A stretch of DNA of 5,152 nt from Paracoccaceae bacterium (lineage in GTDB: Bacteria > Pseudomonadota > Alphaproteobacteria > Rhodobacterales > Rhodobacteraceae): NCBI GenBank assembly GCA_002746395.1, contig NVXA01000004.1:105006-110157 (forward strand), read 5' to 3'. The stretch's first letter is position 1. Every line of letters starts with the position of its first letter. Below, in pieces: positions 1 through 5,152 of the stretch. The notes beneath the pieces are model-generated. The model worked only from the letters and a program-made list of their open reading frames with translations. It was not told the origin of the DNA and did not search any database. Both the position numbers and the translations under genes were made by a program.

Positions 1-117
1 AATTTCGGCCTATTCCCATTGGTGGACGGCGTAAAAGGTGGCCGTCGTAACCGCCCCGCACGCTACAAAGCCTATACGGACCGCGCCAAGGCAGATTGGA
101 ACGCATGGCTCACATAG
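1..117 (+). CDS. trmFO: TrmFO, methylenetetrahydrofolate-tRNA-(uracil-54-C5)-methyltransferase, C-terminal end (partial)
   Basis: This is the last 38 codons of a rightward gene that begins before the window and ends at TAG 115-117. The visible tail starts NFGLFPLVDGVKGGRRNRP and continues with a YKAYTDRAKADW segment. The NFGLFP motif followed by a basic GGRR stretch and an AYTDRAKA helix is characteristic of the C-terminus of alphaproteobacterial TrmFO (Gid). This enzyme uses FAD and methylenetetrahydrofolate to make m5U54 in the T-loop of tRNA. The call rests on this short tail and on recognition, but a tRNA-modification neighbour (gluQ) overlapping its 3' end supports it. The catalytic part is outside the window. 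Its stop lies inside the first codons of gluQ, a 13-nt overlap that suggests one transcript and translational coupling. Confidence 0.82.
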   Translation, partial: NFGLFPLVDGVKGGRRNRPARYKAYTDRAKADWNAWLT

Positions 118-956
118 AACGTTTCGCACCCTCACCTACCGGATACCTACACCTCGGCCACGCGTTTTCTGCCCTTACCGCATGGGACCATGCAAAGGCA
201 GAGGGCGGCACGTTTTTGCTGCGAATCGAAGATAACGATCACACACGCGTGCGACCAGAATTTGAACAGGCCATTTACGATGATCTACACTGGCTGGGCC
301 TAGACTGGCCCAAACCCGTTTTACGCCAGTCAGATAATATGAAGGCATACCAAACGGCATTATACCTTCTTAGCGCTTTGGGTCTGACCTATGCCTGCGA
401 ATGCACACGAAGTGACATTAAAAAGGCCCAACCGTTGCCAATATATGGCCCCGACGGGCAAGTTTACCCCGGTACATGTCGCAACAAAAAACTGACCAAC
501 ACCAAAAATACAGCCATACGCCTTAACATGGCAAAAGCTATCGCGCATCTTGGTGGCGGCGACCATGTAAACCTGCTGTCCTTCACTGATATTAACGATG
601 GTAGAAATGAACATTCCCTTAACGCGGACCAACTCCTGTCCAAATGCGGGGATATTGTTCTTGCGCGGCGAGACATCGGAACGGCATACCACCTCGCAGT
701 TGTTGTGGATGATGCTGCCCAAAACATAACCCATGTAACGCGCGGCCAAGATTTGTTCGAGGCAACGCAAATCCACCGCATCTTACAGGTCCTGCTTGGT
801 CTACCGACACCAATTTATCGCCATCACCGCCTGATCGTGGACGAAAACGGTAAACGTTTAGCTAAACGGGACAACTCCCGCGCGATCAGAAAATACCGCG
901 AAGGTGGGGCCTCCCCGCAAGATATTTGTGAAATGGTTGGTTTAGGCAATGGGTAA
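105..956 (+). CDS. gluQ: Glutamyl-Q tRNA(Asp) synthetase (GluQRS)
   Basis: Encodes 283 residues, the usual GluQRS length. It is a truncated GluRS paralogue without an anticodon-binding domain that activates glutamate and attaches it to queuosine-34 of tRNA-Asp. The visible motifs fit. FAPSPTG is at residues 7-13 and the HIGH-type HLGH at 16-19. RIED is at about 40-43. The zinc ligands are Cys98, Cys100 (ACEC), Tyr121 and Cys125 (YPGTC). TRGQDL is at about 212-217. The KMSKS-like KRLAKRD is at 250-256, followed by the family tail RAIRKYREGGASP. I chose ATG 105 because MAHIERFAPSPTG matches the usual N-terminus; an in-frame TTG at 96 would add only three residues. No strong Shine-Dalgarno is seen, only a weak GGA at 98-100, consistent with coupling to trmFO, whose stop it overlaps. 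The 3' end overlaps convergent hisI by 15 bp. All catalytic and zinc residues appear intact. Confidence 0.95.
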   Translation: MAHIERFAPSPTGYLHLGHAFSALTAWDHAKAEGGTFLLRIEDNDHTRVRPEFEQAIYDDLHWLGLDWPKPVLRQSDNMKAYQTALYLLSALGLTYACECTRSDIKKAQPLPIYGPDGQVYPGTCRNKKLTNTKNTAIRLNMAKAIAHLGGGDHVNLLSFTDINDGRNEHSLNADQLLSKCGDIVLARRDIGTAYHLAVVVDDAAQNITHVTRGQDLFEATQIHRILQVLLGLPTPIYRHHRLIVDENGKRLAKRDNSRAIRKYREGGASPQDICEMVGLGNG

Positions 957-1301
957 AGACAACTCCACCTCGTCGCCCTCGCGCACAGCTGTATAAAAAC
1001 AGCTTCGGCGATTCGTGTGGCACGCTGGGCCAGTTTGGCGGACAATCATTAACAAACAGTCACGATCACAATCGACGCGCAAATCAAGCAGCTCTTGTAT
1101 ATGTCCAGACGTCTCGCCTTTGCGCCAATAGTTTTGCCTTGAGCGCGACCAATAGGTCACGCGGCCAGTCTTTAACGTCTCGGCAATACTTTCGGCATTC
1201 ATCCACGCCATCATCAAAACCTCGCCGGATTCATCCTGAGCTATAGCCGGAACCAATCCGGCGTCATTATATTTCAAAGAAGTGACATCAAATTTCGACA
1301 T
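942..1301 (-). CDS. hisI: Phosphoribosyl-AMP cyclohydrolase (HisI)
   Basis: A 119-residue stand-alone HisI that catalyses the third step of histidine biosynthesis, hydrolytic ring opening of phosphoribosyl-AMP in the cytosol. Visible family motifs are LMMAWMN (29-35), TYWSRSRQNYWRKGETSGH (49-67), the metal-binding DCDRD (Asp77, Asp79, Asp81, with Cys78), ACHT (Cys94, His95) and RSCFY (Cys101). The three cysteines and three aspartates that bind Zn and Mg in characterised HisI are all present. There is no fused HisE (phosphoribosyl-ATP pyrophosphatase) domain, as usual in alphaproteobacteria. The ATG start at 1301 has a Shine-Dalgarno core AAAGG (complement of 1309-1313) at 7-nt spacing. It is not in a his operon here: it converges on gluQ and diverges from the Fe-S scaffold-like gene. 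Confidence 0.96.
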   Translation of the reverse strand: MSKFDVTSLKYNDAGLVPAIAQDESGEVLMMAWMNAESIAETLKTGRVTYWSRSRQNYWRKGETSGHIQELLDLRVDCDRDCLLMIVRQTGPACHTNRRSCFYTAVREGDEVELSLPIA

Positions 1302-1380
1302 TTCTTAACCTTTCAGGTTTCCATCCGGTCCATCGCACCCTATCTAAATCGGAGCAACCGAAAAGCAAAGGGCATTGGTG
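1302..1380. promoter_or_regulatory. Divergent promoter region between hisI and the NifU-like gene
   Basis: This 79-bp gap must carry the signals for two diverging genes. Leftward, a TTGCTT -35 (complement of 1363-1368) and a TAGATA -10 (complement of 1341-1346) are separated by 16 nt and point at hisI. Rightward, TTTCCA (1318-1323) and TATCTA (1341-1346) are 17 nt apart and point at the NifU-like gene. The two putative -10 elements are the same six base pairs read from opposite strands, so the promoters would be mutually exclusive. AAAGGG at 1367-1372 is the ribosome binding site of the rightward gene and overlaps the leftward -35. No operator repeat stands out. The matches are partial and judged by eye. 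Confidence 0.35.
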
Positions 1381-1812
1381 GTGAGCAACTCTGATCTGAT
1401 CAACCTATATTCGCAACAAATTTTGGCACTAGCCGCTGCGATTCCCAACACGGAGCGGCTGGATAATCCTGACGCAACATCCCAAAAACGTTCGCCGCTG
1501 TGTGGTTCAAACATCACGGTTGATCTAAACGTCACAGACGGCAAAGTTAGTGCATTTGGCCAAGACGTAAAAGCTTGCGCGCTTGGGCAAGCCGCCGCGT
1601 CTATTATTGGCGCCAAAATCATTGGCTGCACGTATGAGCAACTTAAATCGGCCCGCGATCAATTATTGGCGATGTTGAAATCCGACGGCCCAATCCCAGA
1701 TGCTCCGTTTGATCGGTTGGAAGTTTTGCTACCCGCCAGAGAGTACAAGAACCGCCACGCCTCGATCATGCTATGCATCGAGGCGTCGCTGGAAGCGTTT
1801 GAGAACGCATAA
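1381..1812 (+). CDS. NifU/IscU-N-like iron-sulfur cluster assembly scaffold family protein (divergent)
   Basis: About 143 residues if started at GTG 1381 (MSNSDLINLYSQQILALAA). That start has an AAAGGG ribosome binding site at 8-nt spacing; GTG 1378 and TTG 1375 are in-frame alternatives with less suitable spacing. The fold signature is IscU/SufU/NifU-N-like. It has an N-terminal helix of the LYSQxIL type, then SPLCGSNITVDL (Cys41) and VKACALGQAAASI (Cys66, corresponding to the GCGSAIASS loop of IscU), and a C-terminal helical segment REYKNRHASIMLCIEASLEAF. By eye the third IscU ligand position (LHCS) reads RHAS, so that cysteine is absent, and the Asp after the first CG is Ser. Cys83 and Cys132 are not at the expected ligand positions. 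It therefore belongs to the alphaproteobacterial NifU-like family whose scaffold activity is assumed, not shown. No isc/suf genes are adjacent. It probably acts in the cytosol. Confidence 0.85.
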   Translation: MSNSDLINLYSQQILALAAAIPNTERLDNPDATSQKRSPLCGSNITVDLNVTDGKVSAFGQDVKACALGQAAASIIGAKIIGCTYEQLKSARDQLLAMLKSDGPIPDAPFDRLEVLLPAREYKNRHASIMLCIEASLEAFENA

Positions 1813-1842
1813 AAAAACGCCGCGACCCCGAGGGGTGCGGCG
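1811..1842 (-). terminator. Leftward intrinsic terminator of the small membrane-protein unit
   Basis: A GC-rich hairpin occupies 1818-1842. CGCCGC (1818-1823) pairs with GCGGCG (1837-1842) and ACCCC (1825-1829) pairs with GGGGT (1832-1836). There is one bulged G at 1824 and a tight GA centre, realistically a CGAG loop. A run of seven A at 1811-1817 precedes it on the + strand, giving TTTTTTT right after the hairpin on the - strand, so the terminator reads leftward. On the + strand it is followed by aagtaagg, with no T-tract, so it is a poor rho-independent terminator for the NifU-like gene. The hairpin may still act as a 3' mRNA stabiliser for that gene. The A-run overlaps that gene's TAA stop (1810-1812). 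Confidence 0.8.
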
Positions 1843-1930
1843 AAGTAAGGCGAAATACGAGCCTGAATACATCAGATTTCAGAACATCCGAGGCTAATAG
1901 GATTCTGAACTACTCGCAAATCACAGGCGA
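1843..1930. other. Non-coding stretch, 3' untranslated region of the leftward small gene
   Basis: About 88 bp lie between the stop of the small leftward gene and its terminator hairpin. I see no start codon with a ribosome binding site and no convincing reading frame on either strand. An imperfect inverted repeat (1878-1889 against 1900-1909, arms TTCAGAA/TTCTGAA plus TCC/GGA with a two-base bulge and 10-nt loop) could fold weakly in the transcript. It has no T-tract and is not called a terminator. Confidence 0.5.
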
Positions 1931-2053
1931 TTAGATAAAGGCAGGTAAAGAAAACCCTGCAATGATGATCACACAAATTGCTGCCAGCCCTAGGGCGTCC
2001 TCAAGCAATGTTCGTGGCGCCATCGCCGAAACATTTAATAAAATTGCAGCCAT
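1931..2053 (-). CDS. Small single-pass membrane protein, 40 aa, probably SOS-induced; function unknown
   Basis: A short leftward frame runs from ATG 2053 to TAA 1931-1933. It begins MAAILLNVSAMAPRTLLEDA (residues 1-20) and ends with a hydrophobic run, about 21-40, LGLAAICVIIIAGFSLPAFI. The design is a short N-terminal segment with Arg14, Glu18 and Asp19, then one membrane-spanning helix reaching the C-terminus. A GAGG Shine-Dalgarno (complement of 2063-2066) sits 9 nt before this ATG; an in-frame ATG at 2062 abuts the GAGG and is unlikely. It has its own set of signals: a perfect GTTC-N7-GTTC box and TTGACG element upstream and a leftward terminator downstream. It lies 113 bp behind recG on the same strand. 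I recognise no named family. Small size, membrane character and LexA-type control recall the Caulobacter division inhibitor SidA, but I see no sequence similarity that proves a link. It could also be a membrane-stress or toxin-like peptide. Confidence 0.72.
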   Translation of the reverse strand: MAAILLNVSAMAPRTLLEDALGLAAICVIIIAGFSLPAFI

Positions 2054-2062
2054 AATATGCAT

Positions 2063-2066
2063 CCTC
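2063..2066 (-). promoter_or_regulatory. Ribosome binding site of the 40-aa membrane protein
   Basis: GAGG on the - strand, within GTGAGG (complement of 2063-2068), lies 9 nt upstream of the ATG at 2053. It decides the start: the upstream ATG at 2062 directly touches it and could not be served by it. Confidence 0.6.
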
Positions 2067-2093
2067 ACAGGTTTGCTCGTGTTTGTTGCCTGT

Positions 2094-2122
2094 ATGTTCT
2101 CTTTTTATTCTCATTTCGTCAA
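2094..2122 (-). promoter_or_regulatory. Putative sigma-70 promoter of the 40-aa membrane protein
   Basis: On the - strand, TTGACG (complement of 2117-2122) matches the -35 consensus at five of six bases. Seventeen nt downstream is GAACAT (complement of 2094-2099), a weak -10 that keeps A2, A5 and T6. A start near 2087 would give a leader of about 30 nt before the ATG at 2053. An alternative is TTGTTC (2123-2128) with TAAAAA (2102-2107) at 15 nt. The -35 is convincing; the -10 assignment is uncertain. Confidence 0.5.
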
Positions 2123-2137
2123 GAACAAATTAAGAAC
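2123..2137 (-). promoter_or_regulatory. LexA operator (SOS box), GTTC-N7-GTTC
   Basis: The + strand reads GAACAAATTAAGAAC, which on the - strand is GTTC-TTAATTT-GTTC, a perfect direct repeat with an AT-rich 7-nt spacer. This is the operator recognised by LexA in Rhodobacter and other alphaproteobacteria (established for Rhodobacter sphaeroides recA). It abuts the TTGACG -35 element in the intergenic gap between recG and the 40-aa membrane protein, in the same direction as that gene. Location and spacing are what a LexA-repressed promoter would show. Binding itself is inferred. Confidence 0.75.
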
Positions 2138-2166
2138 TTTGTGCCTTAGGCTACCAAAACGGTATT

Positions 2167-4260
2167 TCAGCCAACGGATAAAAGGCGGATTGCCTTGTCC
2201 TGCTCCATCAAATACAGCAGCGTTCGAACGGCTTGCCCACGTTCTGTTTCCAATTTTGGGTCCTTTTGCAAAAACATTCGCGCATCATCTTGGGCAATTT
2301 TCATTAAATCCGCCTGCACCTCGAGGTCTGCAACCCTGAAGCGCGGCAAGCCAGACTGCGCAACGCCCAACAAATCGCCTGCGCCCCTTAAGCGCAAGTC
2401 TTCCTCGGCAATGCGAAAACCGTCATTGGTTTCGCGCATTATTGCCAACCTCGCCTGCGCCGCTTCCCCTAACCGCCCGCTGTAAAGTAGTAAACAGGTC
2501 GAAGCCTCATCGCCGCGGCCAACTCGACCACGCAACTGATGCAGTTGGGCCAATCCAAAATGTTCTGCCTGTTCTATCACAATAATTGTGGCAGTTGGGA
2601 CATCGACGCCCACCTCGATCACAGTGGTTGCGACCAGCACTTTTGTACGCCCGGCAATGAAATCCTCCATCGCCTTATCCTTTTCCGAAGGGCGCATTTG
2701 CCCGTGAACCAGCCCAACGTTCTCCTCGCCCAAGGTCGCCCGCAAGTGCTTGAAGCGATCCTCGGCAGCGGTCATCGCCATGACTTCAGACTCCTCGACC
2801 AACGGACAAACCCAGTAAGCCTGCCGCCCATCGGAAATAGCCGCGCGCAACCTGTCGACCACCTGATCCAGACGCCCAGCCGAGACCATAACCGTTTCGA
2901 TCGGTTTTCGCCCTGGCGGTTTTTCATCCAGAACCGAAATATCCATATCCCCGTAATGCGCCAGCGCCAGAGACCTTGGAATCGGTGTCGCTGTCATCAC
3001 CAGAATATCAACCGCGCGCCCCTTAGAACCTAAATCCATACGTTGCTGCACACCAAAACGGTGCTGCTCATCTATGATCGCCAAGCGAAGATCTTGAAAA
3101 TCAACGTCTTTCTGGAACAACGCATGTGTCCCAACCATAATCTGGATATCACCGGATGCGAGCGCCTTCAGCTTCGCGGTTCGTTCCTTTCCCTTATCGC
3201 GCCCCGTTAACAATTCCAATCGCACGCCTGCAGATTCAGCCAATGGGCGCAGTCCAGCCAAATGTTGTCGCGCCAAAATCTCCGTCGGAGCCATCATCAC
3301 CGCCTGCCCGCCAGCCTCGACAACCGCTAGCATCGACATAAGCGCCACCAGCGTTTTTCCAGAACCGACATCACCCTGAAGCAATCTGTTCATTCGGATT
3401 GGCTTGCCCATATCCGCCTGAATTTCCTCAATTGACCGCGTTTGCGCCCCTGTGAGACTAAACGACATTTTTTGCAAAACACGTTTTTGCAACCGACCGT
3501 CCCCATGGGTTTCAAGTCCTTTTGCCCGCCGAACGCTTGCACGCGCAATCGCCAATGTAATTTGATGAGCGAAGAGTTCATCGTAAGCCAAGCGCTCCCG
3601 AACCGCTGAACTAGCCGAAATATCCGCCAGCCCTTGCGGTGAATGTGCTTGCATTAATGCCTGCCGCCACTCGGGCCACTTACGTTCGTATTTCAAATTT
3701 TGATCTACCCACTCAGGTAAATTAACGGCACGATCCAACGCAGACCGCGTCGCGCGGTACATCAGTTTTTGGCTAATGCCTGCGGTTAACGGGTAGACGG
3801 GTTCAAACGGCGGCAAGGTAATATTTTCGTCAACACGCAAAATATGGTCCGGATGCACCATTTGTGCCAAACCGTCGAACACCTCGACCTTTCCGGAAAC
3901 CAAACGTCGCTCACCCACCGGCAGGTTCTTTTGAACCCAGTCGTCACGGGCATGAAAAAATACCAGCTGAAAATCCATTTCGGCATCTTGCACCATAACG
4001 CGGTACGGCCGCCCGCGCCCACTTGGCCGTTGATGCGCACCTATTTCCACCTCGACCGTCGCAACAGCAGGGAAAACCAATCCCTTAAGGCTGGCGCGAG
4101 GGCGTCGATCAACACATCCATGCGGAAGAGTAAACAGCAGATCACGAGGTCGCTCAACCGCCATATTGGCAAAGTTTTGTGCAGATTTCGGCCCTACACC
4201 GTCCAGCACCGTAAGGTCGGCAAACAATGGAAACAGAATCTCTGGTCGCGAATTTGTCAT
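2167..4260 (-). CDS. recG: ATP-dependent DNA helicase RecG
   Basis: Encodes 697 residues, full length for RecG (E. coli about 693). This monomeric double-strand translocase reverses stalled forks and drives branch migration of Holliday and three-way junctions. An N-terminal helix-hairpin-helix-like LDGVGPKSAQNF (19-30) leads into the wedge/OB domain, about 60-160. The helicase core shows Walker A GDVGSGKT (296-303), motif Ia APTEILARQH (324-333), DEQH box (397-400), motif III TATPIPRSLAL (423-433), VHGQM (518-522), ATTVIEVGVDVP (544-555) and motif VI QLRGRVGR (575-582). The translocation-motif region with EEDLRLRGAGDLLG (619-632) follows. All ATPase residues are intact. The ATG at 4260 is preceded by an in-frame TGA 12 nt upstream, so no longer start exists; the ribosome binding site is a weak AGGG close to the ATG. 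It follows ligA by about 31 bp and is probably co-transcribed with it. Confidence 0.98.
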   Translation of the reverse strand: MTNSRPEILFPLFADLTVLDGVGPKSAQNFANMAVERPRDLLFTLPHGCVDRRPRASLKGLVFPAVATVEVEIGAHQRPSGRGRPYRVMVQDAEMDFQLVFFHARDDWVQKNLPVGERRLVSGKVEVFDGLAQMVHPDHILRVDENITLPPFEPVYPLTAGISQKLMYRATRSALDRAVNLPEWVDQNLKYERKWPEWRQALMQAHSPQGLADISASSAVRERLAYDELFAHQITLAIARASVRRAKGLETHGDGRLQKRVLQKMSFSLTGAQTRSIEEIQADMGKPIRMNRLLQGDVGSGKTLVALMSMLAVVEAGGQAVMMAPTEILARQHLAGLRPLAESAGVRLELLTGRDKGKERTAKLKALASGDIQIMVGTHALFQKDVDFQDLRLAIIDEQHRFGVQQRMDLGSKGRAVDILVMTATPIPRSLALAHYGDMDISVLDEKPPGRKPIETVMVSAGRLDQVVDRLRAAISDGRQAYWVCPLVEESEVMAMTAAEDRFKHLRATLGEENVGLVHGQMRPSEKDKAMEDFIAGRTKVLVATTVIEVGVDVPTATIIVIEQAEHFGLAQLHQLRGRVGRGDEASTCLLLYSGRLGEAAQARLAIMRETNDGFRIAEEDLRLRGAGDLLGVAQSGLPRFRVADLEVQADLMKIAQDDARMFLQKDPKLETERGQAVRTLLYLMEQDKAIRLLSVG

Positions 4261-4291
4261 AACCCTATTTCACGCGACATTTGCGTTGCGA

Positions 4292-5152
<861 letters not shown>

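Noticed and set aside
38..235. A short rightward frame across the trmFO/gluQ junction
   Set aside because: It is out of frame with both real genes and shows an Arg/Pro-rich composition typical of a shifted reading.
608..622. GAAC-N7-TAAC inside gluQ as a possible LexA site
   Set aside because: It has one mismatch, lies within coding sequence and has no promoter nearby; such near-matches are expected by chance.
360..776. A long leftward frame inside gluQ
   Set aside because: It is antisense to a gluQ frame carrying every expected GluQRS motif, and its product shows no recognisable domain.
2138..2166. Short inverted repeat TACC-GTTTT-GGTA just after the recG stop as a recG terminator
   Set aside because: A four-base-pair stem without a T-tract is too weak; recG transcripts more likely read on to the hairpin at 1818-1842.
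1962..2339. A rightward 125-codon frame with a hydrophobic stretch in the recG 3' gap
   Set aside because: Its last third is antisense to recG, and its hydrophobic part and N-terminus are antisense to the 40-aa frame. It has no convincing ribosome binding site, whereas the operator, ribosome binding site and terminator all fit the leftward strand.
2539..3033. A rightward 164-codon frame inside recG
   Set aside because: It lies opposite the conserved helicase C-terminal domain of recG; its composition is that of an antisense shadow, with no family signature.

Overview
The window comes from an alphaproteobacterium, most likely a marine member of the Rhodobacterales (Roseobacter-type), of moderate GC. 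I base this on the protein sequence styles of TrmFO, GluQRS, HisI and the NifU-like protein, on separate HisI without a fused HisE, and on an alphaproteobacterial-type LexA operator. The assignment comes from recognition only, because no database search was possible.

Layout, left to right. Positions 1-956 hold a rightward tRNA-modification pair: the last 38 codons of trmFO (m5U54 of tRNA), overlapping gluQ (glutamyl-queuosine synthetase for tRNA-Asp). gluQ converges tail to tail with hisI (leftward, histidine biosynthesis), and their 3' ends overlap by 15 bp. A 79-bp divergent promoter region separates hisI from a rightward NifU/IscU-like Fe-S scaffold gene (1381-1812). Its stop codon abuts a strong hairpin whose T-tract reads leftward, so this is the terminator of the facing transcription unit.

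Everything right of the hairpin is leftward. ligA (NAD-dependent DNA ligase, C-terminal 286 residues, cut by the window edge) is followed after about 31 bp by a full-length recG (branch-migration helicase). Past the recG stop is a stretch of about 325 bp with no conventionally sized gene. This is the most interesting part. It contains a perfect direct repeat GTTC-N7-GTTC, the LexA operator of Rhodobacter-type alphaproteobacteria. The operator abuts a TTGACG -35 element, and downstream lie a good ribosome binding site, a 40-codon reading frame for a small single-pass membrane protein, and the leftward intrinsic terminator.

I read this as a complete, autonomous SOS-inducible unit for an undescribed micro-membrane protein placed directly behind ligA-recG. 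It is analogous in design (LexA control, tiny inner-membrane peptide) to the Caulobacter division inhibitor SidA, but I see no clear sequence relation to it. Operator, promoter, frame and terminator are visible in the sequence; the SOS regulation and any role in halting division are inference.
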